Shown: positions 36,129-44,985 of the stretch, one piece after another
Numbering within the stretch: position 1 is the first letter of the stretch
Layout of the letters: the number at the start of each line of letters is the position of its first letter
From: Mesorhizobium ciceri biovar biserrulae WSM1271
Lineage (GTDB): Bacteria; Pseudomonadota; Alphaproteobacteria; Rhizobiales; Rhizobiaceae
Direction: 5' to 3'
NCBI RefSeq assembly: GCF_000185905.1
Contig: NC_014923.1
Coordinates: 4,859,501-4,923,500 of the forward strand
Length of the DNA: 64,000 nt
Notes under the pieces: model-generated
Told to the model about the DNA's origin: nothing
What the model saw: only the letters and a program-made list of their open reading frames with translations
Databases searched by the model: none
Position numbers and translations under genes: made by a program

Positions 36129-36180
36129 CCTCCGGAAACGTTTCTTCGACGTAGTCGAAGCCCAAACCGGAGGAACCACC
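36129..36180 (+). promoter_or_regulatory. Leader hairpin that can mask the ribosome binding site
   Basis: CCTCCGG (36129-36135) is complementary to CCGGAGG (36167-36173), which contains the GGAGG Shine-Dalgarno of the next gene. Inside lies a second perfect stem CTTCGAC-GTA-GTCGAAG (36144-36160). The nested structure would block translation until opened. Confidence 0.5.
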
Positions 36181-36810
36181 ATGCGCAAACTGCTTCTCGC
36201 CACCGCGGCCATCCTGATCGCAGCCGCGGGCGCCGCTTACTCGCAAGATGCCAAGATGAGCTTCTTCGTCACCAGTGTCGGTTCCGGCAAGGGTGCCGAC
36301 CTCGGCGGCCTCAAGGGTGCTGACGCGCATTGCGCATCGCTGGCGGAAGCCGCCGGCGTCACCGGCAAGAGTTGGGCCGCCTATCTGTCGACCAGCGACA
36401 CCGACGCCCGCGACCGTATCGGCAAGGGGCCGTGGGTGAACGCCAAGGGCGTCAAGATCGCTGACGACGTCGCCTCGTTGCACAGCGATGCCAACGGCAT
36501 CACCAAGCAGACGGCGCTCAACGAGAAAGGCGAAGTGGTCAACGGCCGCGGTGACACGCCGAACCGCCACGACGTGCTGACCGGCTCCAAGCCCGACGGC
36601 ACCAAGATCGCCGACCAGACCTGCGGCGACTGGACGATGAGCGGGGCGGAAGGCGCCGCGATGATGGGCCATCATGATCGCACGGGCCTCGACGATTCTG
36701 CAGCCGCCAAATCCTGGAATTCCTCGCACGCCTCGCGCGGCGGCTGCAGCCAAGAGGCGCTGAAGGGCACCGGGGGCGATGGCTTGTTCTATTGTTTTGC
36801 CACCAACTGA
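36181..36810 (+). CDS. Secreted lectin-like (C-type-lectin fold) protein
   Basis: 209 residues; a signal peptide ends near GAAYSQ (21). The mature part starts MSFFVTSVGSGKGADLGGLKG, with ADAHCASLAEAAG and SWAAYLSTSDTDARDRIGKG, a pattern seen in proteins with a C-type-lectin/endostatin-like fold that are often labelled lectin in rhizobia. Four cysteines (in DAHC, DQTC, GGCS, FYCF) suggest two disulfides, so it is extracytoplasmic. Sugar binding is unproven. Confidence 0.65.
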   Translation: MRKLLLATAAILIAAAGAAYSQDAKMSFFVTSVGSGKGADLGGLKGADAHCASLAEAAGVTGKSWAAYLSTSDTDARDRIGKGPWVNAKGVKIADDVASLHSDANGITKQTALNEKGEVVNGRGDTPNRHDVLTGSKPDGTKIADQTCGDWTMSGAEGAAMMGHHDRTGLDDSAAAKSWNSSHASRGGCSQEALKGTGGDGLFYCFATN

Positions 36811-36978
36811 GCCGATTGCGCTTCGAAATCGGGCTGGGAAACCCGCCGTCACATCACGCGGCTGTGATGAGACGGCGGGAAGCTGTGCGGCGGTCATGCT
36901 TTCGTCATTTCCTTGGAGTTGGTAGGGTCACCGCGACTCCCACAACAAGCGCCCAACTGGCAGAACAAGGAAATCCCC

Positions 36979-37200
36979 ATGGCTACGACCGCAGCAGCGT
37001 TGGTCTGGTATCTGGTAATCGCCGGTCCGCAAGGCGGCATGGTCGTGCTGCCCAGCACCTTCGACAAGCGCGAACAATGCACCGCCGCCATCACCGAATA
37101 TCAGAAGCAGCCGACACCAGCCGGCTGGTCGGTGCAATGCGTGCCGAGCGCCTCGCCCTTCACCGACGAGGGTGACGCCGAAGAACCGTCAGCACAGTAG
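36979..37200 (+). CDS. Small conserved hypothetical protein
   Basis: 73 residues beginning MATTAAALVWYLVIAGPQGG, with AAGGA upstream of the ATG at 36979. A hydrophobic N-terminal segment is followed by a polar domain with Cys in REQCTAAI and VQCVP. The layout is like small exported proteins of rhizobia, in which the two cysteines could pair. No function is recognised. Confidence 0.6.
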   Translation: MATTAAALVWYLVIAGPQGGMVVLPSTFDKREQCTAAITEYQKQPTPAGWSVQCVPSASPFTDEGDAEEPSAQ

Positions 37201-37203
37201 GCG

Positions 37204-37710
37204 TCAGCGGCGTGCGCTGACCGTCAGTTCCGGCTTCTGGCTGATGGTCTGGAATACCACGCAATAACGCTCGGTCAGCTTTAGTAGCGAGTCTATCCGC
37301 TCCTGCGGCTCATCGGTGTCGAGGTTGAAATTGAGCCGGATGGCGCGAAAGCCGACCGGCGCATCCTTGGCGACACCGAGCGTGCCGCGAAAATCGAGAT
37401 CGCCTTCAGCCTCTACCGCGGCGGCGCCGAGTTTGAACTCGAGCGCCGTCGCCACCGCCTTCAGCGTCACCCCGGCGCAGGCGACCAACGCCTCCAGCAG
37501 CATGTCGCCCGAGCAGAGCTCAAGGCCTGAGCCGCCTGTTGCCGGATGCAGGCCGGCGATGGCGAGCGCCCTGCCCGTCTCCACCTTGCAGGCAACCGAC
37601 TGGTCGTCGATCGAGCCCTTGGCGCGAAGCGTGATCATGGCCTGCGAAGCGTCGTCACGATAGGCCTGCTTCAGCGGCGCCTGCATGGCCTTCAGTTCGG
37701 TCGCATCCAT
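37204..37710 (-). CDS. OsmC family protein
   Basis: 168 residues from the ATG at 37710, preceded by AGGGGAAAG. An OsmC/Ohr-like fold with the second-Cys helix DMLLEALVACAGVTLKAVA and C-terminal TERYCVVFQTI. Members reduce peroxides with two cysteines; here one Cys in VACAG and one in RYCVV fit. Which peroxide is used is unknown. Convergent with the 73-aa gene, 3 bp apart. Confidence 0.82.
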   Translation of the reverse strand: MDATELKAMQAPLKQAYRDDASQAMITLRAKGSIDDQSVACKVETGRALAIAGLHPATGGSGLELCSGDMLLEALVACAGVTLKAVATALEFKLGAAAVEAEGDLDFRGTLGVAKDAPVGFRAIRLNFNLDTDEPQERIDSLLKLTERYCVVFQTISQKPELTVSARR

Positions 37711-37912
37711 CCGCTTTCCCCTTTCGTCGACTGCTTGCGTCACCGGCATGCGCCGTCCGGTCAAGATTTGCGCCGATCACCTTGGGAAGGCAATGCCATT
37801 CCGCAACAGGTGCCAGCCGCCTACACCGATATCCCAAATGGGACATTGACGGACAAGGTCCCAAAAAAGTCTGATCCGGGCAAGTCATCACTCCATTTCC
37901 CGGCGGTCCCCG

Positions 37913-39019
37913 ATGCCTCGAACCCTCTCGACAAGGCCGAAACAGGATGGGTTTCGCGCGCCCGGCGAATTCGAACCCAAGTCAGGCTGCTGGATGATCT
38001 GGCCGGAGCGGCCGGACACCTGGCGCCTCGGCGCCAAGCCCGCGCAAAAACTGTTCGCCGATGTCGCCGCGGCGATCGCGCAAAGCGAGCCGGTGACGGT
38101 GGCGGCTTCTGCTCGCCAGTGGCAGAATGCCCGAGCGCGATTGCCTGGCCATGTGCGTGTCGTGGAGATGTCCACCAATGATTCCTGGCTGCGCGACAGC
38201 GGTCCCAACTTCGTCGTCAACGATCAAGGCGACGTGCGTGGCGTCGATTGGATCTTCAACGCCTATGGCGGTTTTGACGGCGGCCTCTATTCGCCATGGG
38301 ACCTGGATGACCTTGCGGCGCAAAAAGTGCTCGAAATCGAGAACATGGATCGCTACCGCGCACCTCTGATCGCCGAGGGTGGCGGGTTGCAGTGCGACGG
38401 TCAGGGCACGCTCATCACGACGGAGCAATGCCTGCTCAACCGAAATCGCAACGCTCATCTCGGCAAGGCCGAGGTGGAGCGCCAGCTTGGCGACTATCTC
38501 GGTGTCGACACCGTCATCTGGCTGCCACGCGGCTTTGCCTTCGACGAGACCGACGGCCATGTCGACGACGTCTGCTGCTTCGTGCGCCCCGGCGTGGTCG
38601 TGCTGAGCTGGACCGACAATCGGGACGACCCACAATATGAGATCGTGCGCGAAGCCGAGGCGGTGTTGCGTTCGGCTCGTGATGCGAAGGGCCGCGCGCT
38701 GGAAGTTCACCGGCTGCCCCATCCCTTGCCGATCGAGATGACGCCGGAAGAAAGCGACAGCGTGGACCGGCTGGATTCGACCTGGGCGCGACCGGCCGGA
38801 AACCGGATCGCGGCGAGCTACATCAACTACTATCCGGGCAACAGCGTCGTGGTGGTGCCGCAGTTCGGCTGCGATCTCGATGTGAAGGCCAAGCGGACGC
38901 TGGCCGAGCTGTTTCCCGACCACCGAATAGTCGGCATCGAAAACTCGCGAGAGATCCTGCTGGGCGGCGGCAATGTCGCCTGCATCACCTTGCCGGTCTA
39001 TGCCCCGCAACGACGTTGA
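37913..39019 (+). CDS. aguA: Agmatine deiminase
   Basis: 368-residue member of the peptidyl-arginine-deiminase family that hydrolyses agmatine to N-carbamoylputrescine. WPERPDTWR near 30, NDSWLRDSGPNFV, EGGGLQCDGQGT, DGHVDDVC and GGGNVACIT with the nucleophilic Cys near the C-terminus are in order; the usual GGGNIHCIT has Ala for His here. No aguB (carbamoylputrescine amidase) follows; instead a polyamine-binding protein gene is 45 bp downstream. Confidence 0.9.
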   Translation: MPRTLSTRPKQDGFRAPGEFEPKSGCWMIWPERPDTWRLGAKPAQKLFADVAAAIAQSEPVTVAASARQWQNARARLPGHVRVVEMSTNDSWLRDSGPNFVVNDQGDVRGVDWIFNAYGGFDGGLYSPWDLDDLAAQKVLEIENMDRYRAPLIAEGGGLQCDGQGTLITTEQCLLNRNRNAHLGKAEVERQLGDYLGVDTVIWLPRGFAFDETDGHVDDVCCFVRPGVVVLSWTDNRDDPQYEIVREAEAVLRSARDAKGRALEVHRLPHPLPIEMTPEESDSVDRLDSTWARPAGNRIAASYINYYPGNSVVVVPQFGCDLDVKAKRTLAELFPDHRIVGIENSREILLGGGNVACITLPVYAPQRR

Positions 39020-39064
39020 GGGACGGAGCATGCCGAGAACACATAGCGAAAACGGAGGACATTC

Positions 39065-40159
39065 ATGCGCGCTCTGATCTTCTCAACCCTGCTTGCCTGC
39101 GGCGTCTGCGCAAATGCGGCTTCGGCGGACGAGGAAAAGATCGTCAACGTCTACAACTGGTCCGACTACATCGCGCCGGACACGGCCGAGAAATTCGAGA
39201 AGGAAACGGGAATCAAGGTTCGTTACGACGTCTATGACGGCAACGAGGTGCTTGAGACCAAGCTGCTCACCGGCGGCTCCGGATATGACGTGGTCTACCC
39301 TTCAGCCTATCCGTTCCTCAAGAACCAGGTGAAAGCAGGGGCTTTCCTGGAACTCGACAAATCGAAGCTTGCCAACCACTCGAAGATCGATCCGCAAGCC
39401 CTCGCGCTGATCGCCGGCGCCGACCCGCAGAACCTGCATGCAGTGCCCTATATGGCGGTCACCGACGGCATTGGCTACAACGTCGCTGCGGTGAAGCAGC
39501 GGCTGCCGGACGGGCCGACAGATTCCTTCGCCATGGTCTTCGACGTCGATGTGGTCAAGAAGCTGTCCGATTGCGGTGTAGCTATCATCGATGCGCCGGC
39601 TGAAGTCATCCCGATGGCGATGAACTACCTTCACATCAACCCCAAATCGACCAGTCCCGACGACCTCGCCAAGGTCGAGGACCTGCTGGTCAAGGTGCGG
39701 CCCTACATCCGCTATTTCCATTCGTCGAAATACATCAACGACCTCGCCAACGGTGACATCTGTGTGGTGTTGGGCTGGTCGGGCGACATACTCCAGGCAA
39801 GGACCCGTGCGGCGGAATCCGTGAAGAAGCTGGAGATCGCCTATTCCATCCCCAAAGAAGGCACGCTCATCAACTTCGATACGATGGCGGTACCGAAAGA
39901 TGCGCCGCATCCCGACAACGCCCAGGCCTGGATCAACTTCAATCTGCGGCCCGATATCGCCGCGGCCAATTCCAGCTATGTCTCCTACGCCAATGCGATA
40001 CCGGAGTCCCTGCCGCTGATGGACAAGGCCATAGCCAGCGACCCCGGCGTCTTTCCGCCTGATGCCGTGAAGGCCAAACTGTTCGTGGTGGACAACAACG
40101 ACCCAAAGCTGCTGCGATCCCAAAACCGCATGTGGACGCGCATCGTGACGGGACAATAG
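39065..40159 (+). CDS. PotF-like polyamine-binding periplasmic protein
   Basis: 364 residues with a signal peptide ending near NAASAD. VNVYNWSDYIAPDT and FEKETGIKVRYDVYDGNE are diagnostic of PotD/PotF-type solute-binding proteins, and GYDVVYPSAYPF follows. CGGAGGA precedes the ATG. It shares the aguA transcript, but the permease and ATPase genes of the transporter are not in this window, so it either serves another locus or is a sensor. Confidence 0.9.
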   Translation: MRALIFSTLLACGVCANAASADEEKIVNVYNWSDYIAPDTAEKFEKETGIKVRYDVYDGNEVLETKLLTGGSGYDVVYPSAYPFLKNQVKAGAFLELDKSKLANHSKIDPQALALIAGADPQNLHAVPYMAVTDGIGYNVAAVKQRLPDGPTDSFAMVFDVDVVKKLSDCGVAIIDAPAEVIPMAMNYLHINPKSTSPDDLAKVEDLLVKVRPYIRYFHSSKYINDLANGDICVVLGWSGDILQARTRAAESVKKLEIAYSIPKEGTLINFDTMAVPKDAPHPDNAQAWINFNLRPDIAAANSSYVSYANAIPESLPLMDKAIASDPGVFPPDAVKAKLFVVDNNDPKLLRSQNRMWTRIVTGQ

Positions 40160-40160
40160 A

Positions 40161-40229
40161 GCAATTCCAGAAAAAGTGCGCAGCGGTTTTCCCGGGAAAA
40201 GCGCGTAGCGCTTTCCCTTGGGAATTGCG
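40161..40229. repeat. Palindromic repeat with GCGCAGCGG core (copy 2)
   Basis: GCAATTCC (40161-40168) and GGAATTGC (40221-40228) enclose AAAAAGTGCGCAGCGGTTTT, the same core as at 36.1 and 41.0 kb. It lies between convergent potF-like and LuxR genes. Confidence 0.65.
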
Positions 40230-40268
40230 TCAAAGCAAAAAGACAGAGCCGGGCGGAAGCCGTCAGGC

Positions 40269-41018
40269 TCAAGCGGCTTCGCGGATGGCCGCCAGCAACT
40301 CGACCTGGGAGTGCACACCGAGCTTGCGATAGATCTGCTTGATGTGGTTGCGGACGGTCCCGGGCGAGATGGCGAGGCATCGCGAAATCGTCTTGGCGTT
40401 GCCACCATCGACCAGATGCCGCGCAATCTCGGTCTCGCGCCTGCTCAGCCGCGAGCGAGCGTCACCGATTGCGGCGCCCTTGTGCCGGAAGCGGCACAGA
40501 TGGAGCAATCTTTCCAAAATGAGCCTTGTCGCGCTGCTTGCCGCGCAAGCCGTCGCCAGATCCTGCTCGCCAAACGGTTCTGCCCCGTTTCGCCTGAGAA
40601 AAGTGACATAGCCAGCGGTCAGCCGGTCGAGATTGAACACGCCGGTGATCTCGTCGAAACTGTCGGAAGGGCCGAAGAATTCGCGATAGTAGGGAGTCCG
40701 CTGGAAGTCGCCATTGCGGAGTGCCGACAGCGGCAACAGGAAATCCTGCCTTGTGCTGGCGAACCTCTGGAAGAAGGGATCCTGGCGATACAGTCGTGCA
40801 TCGTAGTCGCGGTTCCAGCGATCGGGACCGGCATCGTCGATGGTCAGGGATGTGATGTCGCGACGGTAAAAGCCGACATAGGCGCGGTCGGAGCCAAGCA
40901 ACTCGCTCGCCGCTGCCGTGAAGCGAGCCGACAATTCTTCGGGTGTCACGGCAACGGCCGCAGCGGCGACACCGCCGCTCCAGCGCCCAAACTGATCGAG
41001 GGAAAGGTTCGACTGCAT
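40269..41018 (-). CDS. LuxR family transcriptional regulator
   Basis: 249 residues. The C-terminal helix-turn-helix at about 190-245 (LSRRETEIARHLVDGGNAKTI, SPGTVRNHIKQIYRKLGVHS) is clear. The N-terminal part is not a standard autoinducer-binding or receiver domain that I can name; it resembles a sensor-like module. It converges on the aguA/PotF-like pair and may or may not control it. Confidence 0.85.
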   Translation of the reverse strand: MQSNLSLDQFGRWSGGVAAAAVAVTPEELSARFTAAASELLGSDRAYVGFYRRDITSLTIDDAGPDRWNRDYDARLYRQDPFFQRFASTRQDFLLPLSALRNGDFQRTPYYREFFGPSDSFDEITGVFNLDRLTAGYVTFLRRNGAEPFGEQDLATACAASSATRLILERLLHLCRFRHKGAAIGDARSRLSRRETEIARHLVDGGNAKTISRCLAISPGTVRNHIKQIYRKLGVHSQVELLAAIREAA

Positions 41019-41033
41019 TCCAATTCATACTAG

Positions 41034-41144
41034 GCATGATGCCGAAAAGTGTGAAGCGGTTTTCGGACGGCATCATGCTCCATCTGTTTGATTTAGAGCC
41101 GGATTCAGATTTCAGGTCGATCGACCTGAAATCATCCGGCTCTA
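41034..41144. repeat. Composite palindromic repeat (core copy 3 plus 24-bp palindrome)
   Basis: GCATGATGCCG (41034-41044) and CGGCATCATGC (41068-41078) enclose AAAAGTGTGAAGCGGTTTT. A second element follows: TAGAGCCGGA (41094-41103) and TCCGGCTCTA (41135-41144) around a perfect 24-bp palindrome (41109-41132, centre GGTCGATCGACC). No gene lies in this gap. Confidence 0.7.
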
Positions 41145-41235
41145 GCGCAAGCCGTTGCAAGTTCAAATCAGCCATTTCCTTTGACTTCGACCCTCTCGGC
41201 CATACCTATGCGGGAGTCGTTGTCGCGGAGCCATC

Positions 41236-42753
41236 ATGCCGGTCAAATTGAAACTGATCTGCCTTATCCTGCCGATGCTCGCCGTCCTGGCGCAGCCCGT
41301 CCTGGCTGAAACGGCGGAGCGGCCGGCGCCCTCGGGCGGCGTGCTATCCCTGCTGCCGCCGCCGCAGACCACCAACCATTCGATCACGCTGGCCGGGCGC
41401 AAGCTGGATTACCAGGCAAAGGCGGCGACCCTGTCGCTGCTATCGGGCAAGGGCGACGTCACGGCGGAGATCTTCTACGTCGCCTACACACTGGAGCCGC
41501 CGGCAAGCGGGGCCAAAGACCAGCAGCGGCCGATCACCTTCGTGTTCAACGGCGGCCCTGGAGCAGCGTCCGCCTATCTGCATATCGGCGCACTCGGTCC
41601 ACGGATAATCGCGACGGGAGCCGACGGCGAATTCCTGCCGTCACCGCAAAGACTGATCGACAATCCGGACAGCTGGCTCGACATGACCGATCTCGTCTTC
41701 GTCGATCCGGTGGGAACAGGCTATAGCCGCGAGGCACCGGGGCAGGACACGCGCGATTTCTGGGGCGTAAACCAGGATGCCAGCTCGATAGGCGCCTTCA
41801 TCCGGCTCTATCTCGCGCAGAACGGCCGCACCGGGTCGCCACTGTTCCTCGCCGGCGAAAGCTATGGCGGGTTCCGCGCAGCGCTGCTCGCCAGGACGTT
41901 GCAGGAAGATATCGGCATCAGTCCGAACGGCATCGTGCTGATCTCGCCGGCGCTGGAGTTCACGCTGGTGCAGCCCGACGAATTCGAGCCGCTGCATTGG
42001 GCGCTCGAACTGCCTTCACTGGCTGCGGTGCGCCTGCGCGCCGAAGGCGTCAGCGGCGACGCGTTGCGGGAGAAGCTGGCAGACGTCGAACATTATGCGA
42101 TGGGCGATTACCTCACGGCAATCACCAGCGGACTGGAGCAAGGCAGGCGGCTGGCCAGCCAACGCGTGGCTGACATCACCGGCCTGCCGCTCGACCTGGT
42201 GCAGCGGAACTCCGCCCGCATCCCCACCGGCCTGTTCGCAAGGGAGTTCGCCCGCGCCAGCGGCAAGGTGCTCAGCCCCTATGACGCCACGATCGGCACG
42301 GCCGACATCGCGCCCGAGAGCGCCCGCATCGCCGGCCCGGATCCGGTGCTCGACCGCAGCGTGCCGGCGCTGACGTCGGCATTCGTCGGCTATATCAGCG
42401 ACGAACTGCATTTTCGCACCGATGTCAGCTATCGGCTGCTCAATGGCGAAATCAGCCACAATTGGGATTACGGGACCGGCGCCTCGCGGCAAGGCTATGC
42501 CGGGGTGATGGACGATCTGCAGCGCGCACGCTCGCTGAACCCTTCGCTCGGCGTCGTGATCGTTAACGGCTACACCGATCTGGTGACACCTTACCTCGCC
42601 TCGCGCTACCTGGTGAGCCAGATCCCGTCGCTCGCCAATGCCAAGCCCATCCGTCTCGATGTCGTCGAGGGCGGGCACATGATGTATTTCAGGTCCGACG
42701 GCCGGCGCGCGCTGAAAGAAGCCGCTTCGGAGCTTTATCAGGCGACGCAGTAG
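41236..42753 (+). CDS. S10 family serine carboxypeptidase-like protein
   Basis: 505 residues; the signal peptide ends near PVLAE, so it is periplasmic or secreted. An alpha/beta-hydrolase fold: oxyanion region FVFNGGPGAASA near 103-113, nucleophile Ser209 in AGESYGGFRA, Asp in GYTDLVTP and His in EGGHMMYF complete the triad. Bacterial S10 proteins are rarely studied; the substrate is unknown. Confidence 0.87.
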   Translation: MPVKLKLICLILPMLAVLAQPVLAETAERPAPSGGVLSLLPPPQTTNHSITLAGRKLDYQAKAATLSLLSGKGDVTAEIFYVAYTLEPPASGAKDQQRPITFVFNGGPGAASAYLHIGALGPRIIATGADGEFLPSPQRLIDNPDSWLDMTDLVFVDPVGTGYSREAPGQDTRDFWGVNQDASSIGAFIRLYLAQNGRTGSPLFLAGESYGGFRAALLARTLQEDIGISPNGIVLISPALEFTLVQPDEFEPLHWALELPSLAAVRLRAEGVSGDALREKLADVEHYAMGDYLTAITSGLEQGRRLASQRVADITGLPLDLVQRNSARIPTGLFAREFARASGKVLSPYDATIGTADIAPESARIAGPDPVLDRSVPALTSAFVGYISDELHFRTDVSYRLLNGEISHNWDYGTGASRQGYAGVMDDLQRARSLNPSLGVVIVNGYTDLVTPYLASRYLVSQIPSLANAKPIRLDVVEGGHMMYFRSDGRRALKEAASELYQATQ

Positions 42754-42849
42754 GCTTGGCGACAGTGCAGCTCGCCATGGACCCGTGCCCCAATATAAGC
42801 ACCGGACTGGCGTAGCGCCGCAGGGGTTTTCGCCCGTATAGCTTGGTAC

Positions 42850-42877
42850 CAAGGGAGTTGAATTCACGGCTCCCTTG
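42850..42877. repeat. Dyad upstream of first DMT gene
   Basis: CAAGGGAG and CTCCCTTG, perfect 8-bp arms separated by 12 bp, 55 bp before the DMT start at 42932. It may be an operator or a transcript end for the S10 gene; no T-run follows. Confidence 0.3.
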
Positions 42878-42931
42878 TGTCGCTCCTCACAGCATTTCTG
42901 CCGCTCCGGCAAATTTGGTCCCACGCGCCTT

Positions 42932-43819
42932 ATGGCCGATATCGCCATTCTCGAAACACGCGAGCGGGTTCTTGCAGGCATCCTGCTGACCGGTGCGGCC
43001 TATCTGCTGTTTTCGACACAGGATGCTTCGATCAAGCTGCTGGTCGTCGGCATGAGCGTCTGGCAGATCATGTTCTTCCGCAGCATCACCATTCTGGGCG
43101 CGTGCGCGGCGATCGGCGGACGACAGCTGTTTGCCGACACGATGCGCTCGCCGATCGTGCGGCCGATGCTGGTGCGCAGTGCCTTCACGCTTGCTGCGTG
43201 GCTCTGCTACTACAACGCCGCGCGCAGCCTGCAGCTCGCCGAACTGACCACCGTTTATTACGCGGCCCCGATCATCGTCACCGTGCTTTCGGTGTTCCTG
43301 CTCGGCGAAAAAGTGCCGATGCTGCGCTGGCTGGCGGTGCTGATCGGCTTTGCCGGCGTGTTCATCGCTTGCGATCCGACCCATCTCGGCCTGTCCGTGC
43401 CGGTGCTGCTGGTGCTGGCGGCCGCCTTCTTGTGGGGCATCGCCATCGTGCTCTTGCGCAGGACCGCCCTTGCCGAGCGCTCGATGATCCAGCTCCTGCT
43501 CAACAATTTCTATTTCCTGCTGTTTTCGGCGGTGCCGGCGTTGCTTTGGTGGCGGACACCCGACTGGACCCAGCTGCTGCTGCTTGCCAGCGTCGGCGCA
43601 CTCGGCGGCCTGGCGCAGTATCTTCTCTTCGAAGGCATGAAGCGCACGCCGGCCTCGGTTCTCGCGCCGCTGGAATACACCTCGCTATTGTGGGCATTCG
43701 CACTCGGCTTTGCGATCTGGGGCGACGTGCCGCGCCGCGAAGTTTTCCTGGGCGCTGCGCTGATCGTCGCCGCCGGCCTGCTGATCGTCGGCACCGAGCA
43801 TTTCCGCAAACGGCTATGA
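42932..43819 (+). CDS. DMT (EamA) family transporter
   Basis: 295 residues with about ten hydrophobic segments in two EamA repeats. ATG at 42932; a longer frame is not supported. IMFFRSITILGACAAIGG and AAPIIVTVLSVFLLGE are typical first-repeat motifs. Substrate unknown. A second DMT gene of the same family follows on the same strand after 60 bp, so they may be a pair of paralogues or act together. Confidence 0.87.
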   Translation: MADIAILETRERVLAGILLTGAAYLLFSTQDASIKLLVVGMSVWQIMFFRSITILGACAAIGGRQLFADTMRSPIVRPMLVRSAFTLAAWLCYYNAARSLQLAELTTVYYAAPIIVTVLSVFLLGEKVPMLRWLAVLIGFAGVFIACDPTHLGLSVPVLLVLAAAFLWGIAIVLLRRTALAERSMIQLLLNNFYFLLFSAVPALLWWRTPDWTQLLLLASVGALGGLAQYLLFEGMKRTPASVLAPLEYTSLLWAFALGFAIWGDVPRREVFLGAALIVAAGLLIVGTEHFRKRL

Positions 43820-43879
43820 TGTGCATGGCCATGATTGCTGACGCTACGATGTCAGGACCAAGCGGCGTAGGCTGGCGGC

Positions 43880-44788
43880 ATGACTGAGATTGCAGCCGCC
43901 ACCGACACCGCCGCGGAGCGGACACTCGGCATCATCCTGGTGTCGTCCTCAGCCGCCGTCTTCGCCCTGACGGGCGTGCTGACGAAATCAATCCACGCCG
44001 ACCCGTTGACCATCATCTGCTGGCGCGGCTTTGTCGGCGCGATCCTGATCAGCTTCTATGTGCTGTGGCGGCGTCACCGTTCCGGTGGGCGTGAGACCCT
44101 GCGGCTTGGCTGGCGCGGCTGGCTGCTGGCGGTGGAAGGCGCGCTGGCCAGCATCGCTTTCATCTCGGCGTTCAAGTTCACCTTCGTCGCCAATGTCGCT
44201 GTCATCTATGCCACAGCACCTTTCGTCACGGCGCTGCTGGCCTGGGTTCTGACGCGCGAACCCTTCCGGTTGCAGACGATGGTCGCCGCCGCAGTGTCGC
44301 TGTGCGGCGTGGCGATCATGGTCTGGTCCGGCTTCGGCACCGGCAATCTGTTCGGCGACGGACTGGCACTGCTGATGACCATCGGCAGCGGCCTTTACAT
44401 GATCATGGTTCGCGCCTTCCGCGACACGCCCGTGGTGTGGGCCGGTGCGGTGTCGGCATTCCTGTTGTTCGTGCTCGGTTGGTTCGTCACCGATCCGCTG
44501 GCGGTTTCGCCGAGAGATGCCGTTCTGCTCACCACTTTCGGCGCGTCCTTCGCGCTGTCCTCGATCCTGTGGACGGAGGGCGCACGACTCATCCCGCCGG
44601 CCGAATCCGGGCTTCTCGGTTCGGCCGAAGTGCCGTTCGCGATCCTGTTTGCCTTCCTGTTCCTGGGCGAGATTGCACCAGCCGCCAGCATGATCGGCGG
44701 CGCCGTCGTGCTCACCGCAGTGTTCGCCCATGCGGGGCGGGATTGGCTGATGGCGCGCTCGCAACGCATGGCGTCAAATATTTCTTAA
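43880..44788 (+). CDS. DMT (EamA) family transporter
   Basis: 302 residues, about ten membrane spans in two EamA repeats (IICWRGFVGAILISFYVLW; YATAPFVTALLAWVLTREP in repeat one; SGLLGSAEVPFAILFAFLFLGE in repeat two). Metabolite exporters and importers share this fold; no substrate can be assigned. It runs into a tandem terminator array before the convergent LysR gene. Confidence 0.87.
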   Translation: MTEIAAATDTAAERTLGIILVSSSAAVFALTGVLTKSIHADPLTIICWRGFVGAILISFYVLWRRHRSGGRETLRLGWRGWLLAVEGALASIAFISAFKFTFVANVAVIYATAPFVTALLAWVLTREPFRLQTMVAAAVSLCGVAIMVWSGFGTGNLFGDGLALLMTIGSGLYMIMVRAFRDTPVVWAGAVSAFLLFVLGWFVTDPLAVSPRDAVLLTTFGASFALSSILWTEGARLIPPAESGLLGSAEVPFAILFAFLFLGEIAPAASMIGGAVVLTAVFAHAGRDWLMARSQRMASNIS

Positions 44789-44888
44789 AAAAGCGACACA
44801 GTCATGGAACCATCATCCGGGTCAGGCATTATTGCTGCGACGGGCCATCCCCAAGTCCCCCCAAACCCCTCGGCCCGTCCTACTCCAA

Positions 44889-44973
44889 GCCGACCGTAAG
44901 GTCGGCTTTTTCTTTGCCGCTTGCCGACCGCAAGGTCGGCTTTTTCTTTGCCACTTGGGACCGCAAGGTCGGG
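44889..44973 (+). terminator. Tandem array of intrinsic terminators
   Basis: Two near-identical 34-bp copies of GCCGACC-GYAA-GGTCGGC followed by TTTTTC (stems at 44889-44906 and 44923-44940) plus a third, degenerate copy with stem GACC-GCAA-GGTC (44959-44970). They end transcription of the DMT gene ahead of the convergent LysR stop. Confidence 0.75.
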
Positions 44974-44985
44974 TTCGTTGGGCAT

